A stretch of DNA of 64,000 nucleotides, from assembly GCA_949358305.1 (NCBI GenBank), contig OX442324.1, positions 744,001 to 808,000 on the forward strand. Reading direction: 5' to 3'. The position numbers and the translations under genes are program-made. This DNA is from Strigamia acuminata (lineage: Eukaryota > Arthropoda > Chilopoda > Geophilomorpha > Linotaeniidae). Of this stretch, positions 32,501 to 43,300 are shown piece by piece. The notes beneath the pieces were generated by a model. It searched no databases, was not told the DNA's origin, and saw only the letters and a list, made by a program, of their open reading frames with translations. Each line of letters begins with the position of its first letter. Within the stretch, counting starts at the first letter, position 1.

Positions 32501-33801
32501 GTTGATACGACACACTTATTGTCCGAAAATGCCACCACATAACCTTGCTGCACTATGCGTGCAACGGACAGTAAGTTCGTTTTCAGTGAAGGGACGTATT
32601 TCACATCAACAAGTCGAATTATCTTTCTCTGGTTACCTAACCACAAAACTAAAAGTACAGTTCCAGTTCCCACAGAGGGCACTTTGCGTCCATCCGCGAG
32701 AACCACTTGTCTGCCCGGAGACAAGTCTAATTGTTCAAAACACGTCGCATCATTTGACATATGAGACGACGCACCAGAATCCATGTACCATATCGGGTCC
32801 TCGTTGGTGGCTGATCCAGTCGAGGATTGAAGCAGACACGTGGTCCGGTTGTGAGCGTGCATCGGATAATCGACCACATACTGCAATTCATCCGCCTTCG
32901 CAGATGTTGAAGGCTGCTGGACAACCGCCACGCTGGCATTCGGCCTTCGCCCTCTAAAACTGCCCCGTCCACGGGTCTAGGAGCGAGCGCGAATCTCAGC
33001 AGCAGCCCTCGGGTCAACTGGTTGCCGGCATTCAGCATACCGATGGCCCAAACGCCCACAATTCCAACATTTAGTGGCTTACCTGCCGCCCCGACCGGCT
33101 CCTCCGCCACGCCAGGATCCCGAGTTTCCACGTCCGCTCATTCCATTAGTTCCTCGCGCCCAAGCAGCGCTCTCGATTTTCAAATCTGCCGAGGCGGGCA
33201 ATGTCGTACGCCGTAGCTCTTCCGCTTGCAATGCACGTCGAAGAGTTTGCATCTTTAGGGTGCTGCGCCCGACTACGTCCCAACTCGTCACGACGCCTCT
33301 ATACTCAGGTGTCAGGCCTCGCAAAACGTGTGCGCACAGCTCGGCCTCGTCAATTGGTGCCCCAATGGAATTCAGCTCCTCGGCGACCGATATCATGCGG
33401 TCCAAATATGCCGCCACAGTTTCAGTCGGTTTCATCCGAATATGAGCAAGTTCCACTCGCTTTTGAACTTTCAATTCGGCAACTTCACCTTGATTCTCGA
33501 TCTTTAATGCGTTCCAAGCTGCCTTCGCGGTGTCGTGGTTCAACACGTGGCGTAGCTGAGCAGTATCAATCGTTTGCAAGATTATATTTAATGCTTCAAC
33601 GTCCTTGGCCGTCCATGTTTTGACCCGCTCCTTGAACGCCTCATCGGTTTCATCAAGAGTTTTAATTGGCACATCATCAATAATCACGAACCACGCCTCC
33701 CTGGACTTGAGCAAAATTCGGACTCGATACTCCCACGTCGGGTAATTACGTCCGTTCAACTTTTCAACGTAAGTAATGGCGGATTCTAGCTTGGCCGCCA
33801 T
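29584..33801 (-). pseudogene. Copia gag-pol polyprotein with three in-frame stops
   Basis: One frame of 1406 codons runs from ATG 33801 to 29584 with no frameshift but three nonsense codons. A TAA at 33081-33079 lies just before the zinc knuckle. A TAG at 32979-32977 lies just after it. A TGA at 29943-29941 lies inside RNase H. Order: gag (NYPTWEYRVRILLKSREAW near its start); knuckle CWNCGRLGHRYAEC; protease WYMDSGASSH; integrase HHCC finger (WHRRLAHL...CDKC). The integrase core follows with D, D and E in LHVDLCGPF, LRSDNGTE and NGVAERAN, and 35 residues between the second D and the E. RT (ATYVDDL) and RNase H (GYTDASW, STCEAEF, YCDNQPAI) come last. All catalytic residues looked for are present. 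Only the stops prevent full translation, unless they are read through. Confidence 0.92.
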
Positions 33802-33916
33802 TTTTCAATCAAATCTTCTCATTCGTACCTCATTTCGTGAAGAATTGACGTGATCAACTGCGGCACCGACTTCAAAATTTCGATTTATCAAATATTCCTT
33901 GCACTTCAGATCATGT

Positions 33917-33931
33917 TGGGCCCATAACCCA
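33917..33931 (-). other. Primer-binding site, initiator tRNA-Met anticodon-arm type
   Basis: Plus strand TGGGCCCATAACCCA equals the anticodon stem-loop of initiator tRNA-Met and abuts the 5' LTR. Fly copia primes from an internal fragment of the same tRNA. Confidence 0.8.
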
Positions 33932-34094
33932 TGTTGGATAATTTAGCAGAGGTCCCAATTGGGAAAGAGTCCACACAGTCTTACATGTTTGGTTGCAACT
34001 CACAGTAACGACATGTTTAATGTAACAATAGATTTTGAGTACACAATATGCTTAATACTACACATTGTTATGTAAAGTGAATATATCTCTAACA
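33932..34094 (-). repeat. 5' LTR of copia element 1
   Basis: 163 bp, no difference seen from the 3' LTR. Confidence 0.9.
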
Positions 34095-34200
34095 GGCCAA
34101 TATTTGTGTTCCCAATATTGTACCAATATTGGCTGAAGGTTCGTTATATTGGCCAATAGCTGCCCAAGATAGCCAATATTGGTCCAATATTGGCCCAATA
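34095..34200. repeat. CCAATATTGG palindrome array, continuation
   Basis: Continuation of the array at 28840-29379 beyond the copia insertion. It ends at the TA where the next TIR element is inserted. Confidence 0.8.
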
Positions 34201-34202
34201 TA

Positions 34203-35187
34203 CAGGGTGTTCTGAAAGTCTGGTCCCCTCCAAATATTTCCTGAGCAATTGCATATAGGCCAACTTTGATGAAGGGATCATATAGAAAGTTGGGTGAGAG
34301 CAATCCAATGACGTCATCAAATTTGACCTTGAAAGTCATTTTCAAGGTCATTCACTTTCTAACTTTTAAACCGTTGAAGATACAGCAAAATTTTCAATTA
34401 CAAAGTTGTAGAGCACCATCAAATTAGTACTATACAACTTATCTTAATCACCTTAGTTTTTTTTTAATAAAAGAAAACAAATCAGCAAATTCGAAATTTT
34501 CAATCAAAAAGTTGTAGAGCACCATCAAATTAGTCTAACAATAAGCCAACAATTGGCTGTTCAACAAAGTTTATAAAGGCAACATTTCGAACAACTAATT
34601 AAGTGATACCTAGAAACCAACTACTAACTCATCCACCCACACTCCCTCCCACCCAATCATTAACCTGTGATAATATGCGCGACATTCGTACGCGCGACAT
34701 GTAAGAATAATTCCTACACGCGATGTAGCGCATGTAAATAGCGTCGGCATGCGTTACTGCGATATTGCGCGTTATGAAAAAATTGGCTTAAGATAACTAA
34801 CAAGGGGAGAGCACCAATAAGCTATCACAGATTGTTGTAATATTAAACAAGAAGGATTGTTATATCATGCTGAATGAGACCCTAAAATAATTTCATTCCA
34901 TAAACAGCCAACAATGCAAACAATGAGCTCAAAGTTTGCACTATTTTGTCTGTGTATACATCAAATCTGAGCAATCAGGCCTAGTGTATGAATACTGTAA
35001 ACAACCGTTGCTAGGTAAAAAATAGTCCCAAGATCCAAGTTCAATTTTATCATTTGAGATTCAATGATGTCATTTCCTCTTTTGATATCACATGATTATA
35101 TGACATCAGAACTTTGTTCAACAAAGTTGGCCTAGATGCAATTGCTCAGGAAATATTTGGAGGGGACCAGACTTTCAGAACACCCTG
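34203..35187. mobile_element. CAGGGTGTT-family TIR element, copy 2 (complete)
   Basis: The left end CAGGGTGTTCTGAAAGTC pairs with the right end GACTTTCAGAACACCCTG, continuing inward through TGGTCCCCTCCAAATATTTC. TA flanks both sides. An internal segment at about 34585-34795 matches 3030-3711 without the solo LTR. No transposase frame. Confidence 0.85.
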
Positions 35188-35209
35188 TATAATGCTACCT
35201 GGGTTATAA

Positions 35210-35532
35210 CAGGGGTCGGCAAGTAATTTTAAGTGGGGTCCGGATACTATTGAATATTTTTATTGTGGTCCAGAAAAAAAAACACCTAAAAACCTTACTA
35301 AAAACCTACGAAAACGGAAAAAAAAAACACTTAAAAACCAAATAAACCCGCCCATAAACACACACAACCCAAAAAATACCAATAAAACCTAAAAAACAGG
35401 AAAAACAAGAAAAAAAAACACCGAAAAACCGAAAGAAATCGAGGAAAAAACGTCGCTGAAACATCACCGCGGTCAAGTTTCGACCTTCCGCGGTCCGTAT
35501 CCGAACCGCGGTCCGCCTGTTGCCGACCGCTG
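35210..35532. mobile_element. hAT-type MITE with 8-bp target duplication
   Basis: The ends CAGGGGTCGGCAAG and TTGCCGACCGCTG are typical hAT termini. GGTTATAA flanks both sides (35202-35209, 35533-35540). The interior holds A-rich runs and no gene. Confidence 0.9.
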
Positions 35533-35823
35533 GGTTATAAGTTCATTTACGGACAGGACATTTTTTACATTATATTTTTCTTAATTAGTTCATTACTTTT
35601 GCTTAACTTTAAACAAGGAATTGTGCCAGTTACTGTATATTCTTTAACTTATCTTTAAGAAACAATCAAACTATTTGTTCAGTTGAACAGTCATTATGGT
35701 CCCAGTACTGCGGTATGCGATACAGTACTGATATTAAAAAAGTAAAAAGTAGGTGGTACTGTTTTCACACTGGTACATTTCCGTACCAATAGCATGTAAA
35801 AATCAATTAAATTACTTACTTAA

Positions 35824-36999
35824 TCCTCGGAGGCATAAGGATAAAATGTGCCGTTCTGGTTTAAGCCATTACGGATTTATGGACAATTTTTAAGTCGATT
35901 GGTTAAAGCGCCATTTAGTTTGTTTTTAGTTCGCAACTAATTTTATAGAGGGCGAAATGCCTAAACAATAACAAGTAAACCAAAAAAACTACGTTTTTGA
36001 AAAAGGCTTTTATGCTGTATTCCTGAGAAATTTGAATCCAAATGACAAATCGTTTTTTAGCAAATAAAAAAAAATGTAGCTCAGATGAAAAAGTTATCAG
36101 CACCATTTGAAAGAGCGGCAAATTCTGCACAGGAAACATATTTCTAATTTTTTAAATCGTTCATTTTTCATATTTTTTGTTTTTATGGTCAAATTCAAAT
36201 TTCTTACTAAATTGACAATGCAGTCGCCGGTTAAGATCGTAAAAGTACGTATTTTTTTTACCGAATCGAAAAAAGAAACATACAGGCTTGTGAAGAATGC
36301 AATTTCCAATCAAATGAGCGTGGTTTCAGGATTTTTAAATCCTTTTTTAGTGCCGAAAACATCAAAATTCGTATCGGGCGAACATTTTGGCATCCATTAA
36401 AAAACACGGGTTCCGCCAGGTGGCGCTCCGGTTTGCCTACAGTTTGCCATAAATCAGAATTTTAATTAGTATTTCCAGTCCACAGCGCTAAAAAATGAGT
36501 CTTTGTTTTCTTTCTTTTTTTCATAATGTGTGGATTAACCTGTTCTAGGGCTTGATGAAGCCCAAAATTTAATTTTTTTAATTCCTAATTGATTTTTGGG
36601 AAAAACACCCAAAATTAGACAAACTGGAAGTTGAACCACACACACACACAAACGTTCAAGTCAAGTTAAATAAAAGCCTTTAAAAATAAATAGATTCGAG
36701 CCATCTGAAGGTGGTTTTAATCACTACTGATAAATGCAAAAAGCTGTTCACTGAAGCGCTGGTTACAAATGCAGCAAAGCCAGCTTAAAAGTTATGCTGA
36801 AGTTTTAAGAGGCACCAATTTTGCAAGTAGAATAACTAATTAAATAAATGATGAATCATTACAAATTTCACCTGAGATTTATTTTATTATCAGATAAACA
36901 AAGTCACAAATTTTCAGCAAAATAAATTCATAGGAAAAAAAATTTCCTATTCAAGAAAAACCTTGTCCATAAATCCGTATAGCCTTATGCCTCCAAGGG
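35824..36999. mobile_element. piggyBac-like non-autonomous element
   Basis: TTAA lies on both sides (35820-35823, 37000-37003). The left terminus TCCTCGGAGGCATAAGG matches the inverted right terminus CCTTATGCCTCCAAGGG. A second inverted block, ACGGATTTATGGACAA, lies just inside both ends. 1176 bp; the short internal frames show no transposase motif. Confidence 0.7.
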
Positions 37000-37003
37000 T
37001 TAA

Positions 37004-37262
37004 AGCAAAAGTTGGAATTTTTAGACCCCTCCCCCATCTCTAACATGGTCGTAACAAATTCCTAAACCTCCATCCCTAATTACGTAAAAAAAAACTGAAA
37101 TCAACCTCCCTCCCAAACATTTTCCAAAACTATATGAAATCATTTTTTTTTACTTGGAACGTAACTGAAACCCCCTCTCCCCTGGTGCATTACGTAATTT
37201 ATGGACGGCCCCATGCTATTAGTAACACCAGCCATGAGATAATTTTCAGAGAAATTTGAGTC
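37004..37262. other. Non-coding, old repeat sequence
   Basis: A segment with ACCCCTCCCCC near 37026 and ATTACGTAATTTATGGACGG near 37190 looks like a diverged MITE, with GTAA/TTAC words near both ends. Limits are unclear. Confidence 0.3.
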
Positions 37263-37332
37263 ATGTTCGATGACCAAATCGGTGTGTGTGTGCGTATGGA
37301 TCGATTCCATAGAAGAAATATACAGAGCTCAG

Positions 37333-37545
37333 TCAATCAATATCTAGCGTTACTCCGCCATTCCTCGCTTCGTTTTGGCCACGCTTCGATTTCTTCCAAC
37401 ACCTTTTCTCAACATGTGCCAACCATTTTAGGATCCACTTACAAATCTTCATGCTATATTTTCGCCAACATTTCTCAAACTGACCAACTCTTGGGATATG
37501 ACACAATAACCGTGTCAATTCATCGAGCAAACGCCATCTATCCAT
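37333..37545 (-). pseudogene. Possible Myb/SANT-like DNA-binding fragment
   Basis: A 70-codon minus-strand frame with spaced tryptophans: WRLLDELTRLL, then EKCWRKYSMKICKW. This resembles the third-helix region of the Myb/SANT-like domains found in animal transposon and regulatory proteins (a KxxW helix followed by a basic stretch). The basic tail KRCWKKSKRGQNEARN follows. No partner exon was found. The resemblance is weak and the frame could be chance. Confidence 0.25.
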
Positions 37546-39149
37546 AAATATTGTCCTTTTCCCTGGCTTTCCTAGATCAATATTTCCACCAAATTAAGAG
37601 CTCCATAAACTTTGTCTGGTCTGTGCCCCTCTCCTCTGCGTTTGCTTTGCTGCAATATCCTTATTAAATATAATGTGGCCTTCACAGCACACAGCACACC
37701 AAGCAAGTGTTTTTAACATTTTGTTCAAAATCAAATTATCAACCAGTATGCCAGGTGCACGGTAGTTAAAAGTTCAAACCCATTTTCTACCAACACTTTC
37801 TATCGGTCACAATCAACTCACCCGCTACCTTTTTACCTTTTTTAAATCTTTTATTTCCAGAATCAACGATGCAAAAGTGTAAGTTGTCACAATTGTAATG
37901 TAACCGTAATGTAACTTTTGAGAGCCCTGTGCCAGAAAAAAATTGGCGACCCCCAACATACATATGCACAACTTTTGTTTTAAAATCACTTTTTGCAAAA
38001 TTCGAACCTGAAAGATGCTAAAATTGTCTTTTTTTTTAATTTCCGCAATTTTGGGGCCCCGGAAACCACGGAGGCCTGTGCACCCACATCAACAATCAGC
38101 AGTACTCATACAAAAGCTCTACCCCTAATGTTATTCAGGCAGACAGAGCAGAGCCGGCCCGAAGGTTGTGACTGTGAGCAGTGCACCTGCAACCAGCCTA
38201 CCAGTACCAGCCCCACGCCGCCTCACGAATGACGATGTGTTAATAAAAAAACATTTTTTTTTCACAATTTTAAAAAGAACTGGATTTTTTTAAATAATTT
38301 TGGAGACCCGCGCTCGAATTTTGCACCGGCCCTGCAAATTTCCGAGCTGATTTACTGTCAATTGGTAATACCCTAGCAACCAGGTCACTAGGTGGGGTTA
38401 AGAAGGGCGTGGGCATTTTCTCGAAATACAAGAAACAAAGCGCTATGCTCCGTAGAATAGCGCCCTGTTTGCGTATATCGTGCACAGAAATTAAGCAAGT
38501 AATACATTCTCAACGATTAAAATATTTTTCTAAAGGAAAACGTTACAAGAATGTATTTCGTTTTGTGAAATTCTGGTCATTTTTTTTTTCTTTTTCTTTT
38601 TCTTTTTTGTTTTCTGCCTTCCCCCAATGTTTCTTTTGTTTCTTGAATTAACAAAATATATATACAAGTAAGCATACATCTTTTTGGGATGAAATCTACC
38701 ACGCCGGTGTGGCCGTGAAGCCTAATGTCGGGTCTAAGGTATCATTTCCAATTAACTGGAATATTTGAGTCTGGTCGTAAAAGAAATTTGAATCGAACCC
38801 TGAGACAATTCAAAAGACAATTACATTTGTACTTACAAGGTGTATTTATACGCGAATTTAGTTTCACGGAATGATTTCGATGTAAAACCGAGCAGGTACC
38901 GATGCTGGTTGTAGTGGCAGCTAGCAGCTCGTCGATCAAAAAGTCGACAACAGCGCTTCCTATACAGTTATGTTGCCCTCCAACACTATTTAATCATTTA
39001 AGTACTTGACGTTTAATTTTGCTCCCAGTAAAATAATGTAGTAATTTTTGGATTTTTTTAATATTTGTTTGTTGTTCTATTATCTAGTTTAAATATGAAT
39101 TAGAGTAAAAATTGGTTGCACACTTTATTGCGAGCCTAACGTCATCAAA
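37546..39149. other. Intergenic region upstream of the NDUFA5-like gene
   Basis: No gene is supported. A T/C run lies at 38580-38610. Confidence 0.35.
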
Positions 39150-39650
39150 ATGGCCGCTGTTCTGAAGGTGTGATGAAATTTGCTCGTATTTGATTTGATA
39201 CGAAAGATGTTTTACTTATTTACTTCTAGGCGACAGGTTTGACAGAGAAAACATTATCATGTAATACGGCGTGTGTTTCCAAATTTGTACATAACAATAT
39301 TTTATTTTTTATTTTTTATTTGTCACAGGCATTAAGTGTCATTTTCAACGAAACACTGAATGTGTTAGAGAAGCTTCCTGCGGGTTCGCCGTATCGTCGG
39401 TCGACCGAAGAGATTGTTAAAACACGGTTGGCAATGACACTGTAGGATATTATATCTAATCCATAAAATTTTCATTTTGACATTAATTTCAGGAGCCGAG
39501 TGTGGAGCAAATAGAGGAAAAAATTGGAGGAAGAAATGATTATCCAAGCCGAAAATGAGTTAATGTTATCGCGTCGATTTACTGAATGGAAGCCATTGGG
39601 AGATTCTCAGTCTTAAGGCGCTAGCGAACCAGTGGAAGTGGCCAGTTTAG
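39150..39650 (+). CDS. NDUFA5: NDUFA5-type subunit of mitochondrial complex I
   Basis: Accessory subunit of NADH:ubiquinone oxidoreductase in the matrix arm. Four short exons are proposed. Exon 1 is 39150-39167 (MAAVLK, donor GTGTGA). Exon 2 is about 39230-39274 (ATGLT...CNTAC). Exon 3 is 39329 to about 39441 ([20 protein letters not shown], then YRRSTEEIV, then LAM). Exon 4 is 39493-39650, starting [13 protein letters not shown]. The C-terminus is NQWKWPV, nearly the same as the family's conserved QWKWP ending. Length of about 110 residues suits the family. Reading exon 4 to that end requires two single-base frame changes, near 39525 and near 39594. The exon 3/4 junction is also out of phase. 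It is either a decaying gene or an assembly with indel errors. It is divergently placed from nothing obvious and convergent with RBM5. Confidence 0.7.
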
Positions 39651-40345
39651 AAAAAAAATTTTCGTGTGACATGGTCAAACTGTACCGTAGAGAAATGTAA
39701 ATGAACTCAAATTTATTGTACCATGAAATATAAAAAAAAAAAAAAAAAAAAAATATATATATACATTCAATCCACGTGTACATTATTTTCATTTTGACAC
39801 AAAAGTCGTGATAATCGCAGAATCGTTTCATTAATGAAACCCTTTATTGATGAGATTGCTCGGTTGTATTGAAAAAATGTTAATGTAAAAAGGTGGCCGT
39901 ATCATAGTTTTATTTTCCTAGAAACTTGAGGGAAAACTGGATTTCTATACCTAATCGCCTCTTTCTCCTTTACATTCTGCTAACTTGAACCTTAGATGGT
40001 GGGTGTTGTCCATGTCCATGAAAACAACATCTGCGCCAGTTTTTTAAAGACTGCTGATTTATTATTATTATTATTGTTATTAATTAATTAATTATTATTA
40101 CAGTTTTAAATTTCGTATAAATATTTCATTAGTGCAAAAGTCAAGGAATGACAAAAATACATATCGTTGACACAGCTGGAAGTACTCTATTTAGAAGAAT
40201 CATCTCTCAAGACAATACAGTAAAAAAAAATGATCAATAAATTCCAATTAATGTTCTCAACGATTCAGAAATAAAGTAAAACCAAAGAATTTCAAGCAAT
40301 TCAAAACTCAGCAAAATGTAAGATATTAAAAGAAATGAGCAGTGT
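39651..40345. other. Convergent intergenic space
   Basis: 3' ends of the NDUFA5-like gene (plus) and RBM5 (minus). A poly-A run lies at 39732-39752. A minus-strand AATAAA near 40060 could be the RBM5 polyadenylation signal. Confidence 0.4.
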
Positions 40346-43300
40346 TTAAGAAGACAATTCATTGAACCTAGTTTGCATCATTTTTTTCACTGTATCCTTA
40401 TAAGAATCGCCAGCAGTGGCTCCATAAGTTCCACCCCGCATTCCTAATCCTGCTGCAGCCGTTCTCCTCTGTGTCTACAAATCAAACAACAGAAACTGTC
40501 AATAGTTAACAATCCAGCAAATATTTCATCACAAATTAAATACAGGGCAATTTAAATTTTTTTTTGCATGCTAACGTTAGATGGTAACATTTTTTTCCTA
40601 CATACGAGTATTAATAAGCTATTACTCCGTATTAATTAATTATGTTTTATTTTGTTCATATTATGTTTCTTATTTCAGAGATTGATTAAGACATGAAAAT
40701 AATTTAAAAAAGGAAAAGTATACAAAAATGGCTACTCCATAAAAAAAAAACAATTCACAAAGTTCTCCATAAGAATCTGAGGTGGCCCGATTCCCTAATG
40801 CTAATTAGTTGCGGAAATATTTGACTGCAAACACTTTAAAGTGCCCTGTATACCTTATGTTATAGGGAAAAGGCGACAATTTTTTTGTCCACGATTGTAC
40901 AAGTTTCAAAAGCATCTGATTTTTTTTTGTAACTTTAATATTTTTTTTTATATTGTCTAAGGACTTGGTGAAACAACCCGTTTAATCTAGCAAAATGGTG
41001 TAATAATATGCACTGCTGATATTTAGCAGTTTGATTTTTACCTGGTTGGGTGTTTATTCCAAATGCATGGTTTTGGCACTATTTTACTTGCCATGAAACA
41101 GATCTACAGTATCATGACGTCATAAAAACGTTCGTAATCACCATTTAAATGACGAAACCGAACGTTTTTGTCATGTTTCCATTAGCTAAACATTCCTGCG
41201 GATTCGCCCAATCCGAGCCGCGTCCGAGCCGCGGATTGATGGCTCGGACTGGCCACCCCGCCCGATCCGCAGGCGGATAATTTAAATGAATCTGCATCCG
41301 ATCCGATCCGATCCGATCCGATCCGATCCGATCCGATCCGATCCGATCCGATCCGATCCGAACCGATCTGCGGATAAGCGAATATGGGGATCGGGTTTAC
41401 AAGCTTAATCTTAAGCACACAGGATGAGAAGACAACTGGAATACCCAGCAGGTCACCCCATCCAAGTAATAACCAGACCCAACGCTTCTTCACTGCTGTA
41501 TTCTAGTGGGAACAGGTGATGAGCATGGTGACATAAACTGGGACTTCGGTAACGACAGACTTTTTAAAATTTGTAAAAATCATATGGGAAGGTCGTCCAG
41601 GAATGTCAACGCAACGGGCACTACAACCAGTAGTCGATAGTTGGGTCGCTAGTAAAATGTGTATCGAAATTTTGGACCACGTACAGGCGTGTTTTACAAA
41701 CCTCGATAATCTCCGTCCGTCCTTGATTAGCTCGTCCTAGACCTTGTCCTTCGTTCCAACCCATTGCTTTTAACATTTTATTTCCAATGTTGTCGCTTCC
41801 AATTCCTTGTTTCGTAGGTTCTTCATACGATCTAAAGGAAAAGAAAAAAAACAATTTAAATAACTAAAACAAATAAAATTTCACGTAACACGTGTGATTT
41901 TGTACAAACAAGATGGCTACCGTAATTACTTTTCTCAGTCAGGTTATAAATTTATATCAAACGATACGCATCTTTTCTTTACAAAATAACCATGTATATA
42001 TATATATATATATATATACATATACATACATATTCTGCTGCAAAATTATGCACACCTATAGTTTTTTTAAAATTATTTCCATAGATTGTTTTTAGCAAAA
42101 TGTCAAATTAACACAGTGAGTGTGTATTTGGCCCTCAAAACATACTGCCCTTATTCCAAGTGAATTTAGTTGCTCCCCATATTTGAGATAAAGTACAGAT
42201 GAGAAATTTCCCGTTTTTTTCTTTTCTTTTTTTTTAAATTTAAAATTTAAAATTTAAAATTTTTATTTTGCTAAAAATAAAATAGCCAGTCATAGTTTTG
42301 TTGCAGAGTAAACATCTCATTCCAAGTACATGGTCTTTTGTTTCAAATATTTCTCTTTCAATTTATTTGGATGAGGATGTTCTGGTTCGCCATATTTCTG
42401 TCGCCTCTCCTTTGCCCTGTCCCTGTACTTCGATTCCGACTGTTTCCTATCGGCGTCTTCATAGTCCATATCACCGGAATGTGGTCTTCTTAACTTTTCT
42501 AGGTTCTGCTTATGCAAATCCGACAATTGCTGATGTCTCTGAAGTGCCTCTTTGCTAGGAAACTGCCGCTTGCATAACAAGCATGCCATCTTGTTCCAAT
42601 CCGTAAGCCGCGCTTCTTCGCATTCTTTTGAAGACGGTTCAAATTCGATACCGGACTGTTCTCCGTCATCTTCTGAATCGCTTTCTCCACCATACGCAGC
42701 AACTAAGCCACTGCCCGACTTATCTTTTCCTTTCGACTGAAACAAAATGGACATTTTTAATTCATTCCCAAAATGGCTTAAACCTACAATATACACAGAA
42801 ATATACACAGAAATTAAATTGTCTGGAATCCCATTTATGCTCTTTCACTCGCGTACAAGTGTTAAGGCAGATGTATGATGTTGGAATGTTTTCAATTAAT
42901 CGAAATATTTAACAATAAATGATACATACATGTCCTGGTGGAGGCATCAACTTCTTGTCCTCCAGCTCCTTTTTCTTCATCACCTCGTACACAGTTTGTT
43001 GTCGTTCGGCTAACGTCGTTTTCTTCTCCAACATGGCAAATCCAGCATCGGCCGTTGCCGACTGCCGACTGTTGTCGATGGATGGATTAGCAATGATACC
43101 GTGTTTGGCAATTTCCTTCTTCTGATTTAGTGTTTTTGCCCATTTTTCCATATCTTTAGCAATCTTTTTTGCGATCTTCACCTTGTCCTGCTTATCCTTC
43201 TCCTTGCTTCTTTTGTCAAAACATTCATCGTCGCCAATACCTCCGCTTCTGCCAAAACTCGAAGGTGCTGGCATGTACGTTCGTTTCTCACTGTCCCAAT

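Larger units (their letters stand above)
29380..34094 (-). mobile_element. Full-length Ty1/copia element, 4715 bp
   Basis: 163-bp LTRs at 29380-29542 and 33932-34094 are identical by eye (TGTTGGATAA...CTCTAACA). A 5-bp duplication GGCCA flanks them (29375-29379, 34095-34099). The insertion hit a CCAATATTGG repeat. It has the single-frame gag-pol layout of fly copia. Confidence 0.95.
26195..35203. mobile_element. Outer TIR element hosting a four-element nest
   Basis: CCCAGGTAGCATTA at 26195-26208 is matched by TAATGCTACCTGGG at 35190-35203. Removing the nested Tc1 palindrome, the copia element and the CAGGGTGTT element leaves a body dominated by CCAATATTGG palindromes next to both ends. The body shows no transposase. 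The ends are short, so other explanations remain open. Confidence 0.5.

Noticed and set aside
32502-32957. Plus-strand 151-codon frame over copia pol
   Set aside because: Antisense shadow of the copia integrase/protease region.
38149-38334. Possible hAT MITE with CAGAGCCGGCCC and GGCCCTG ends
   Set aside because: Flanking 8-mers differ (AGACAGAG and CAAATTTC), so no target duplication supports it.
41182-41493. Minus-strand 103-codon frame with [10 protein letters not shown]
   Set aside because: Made by the ATCCG satellite plus the 5S-derived sequence.
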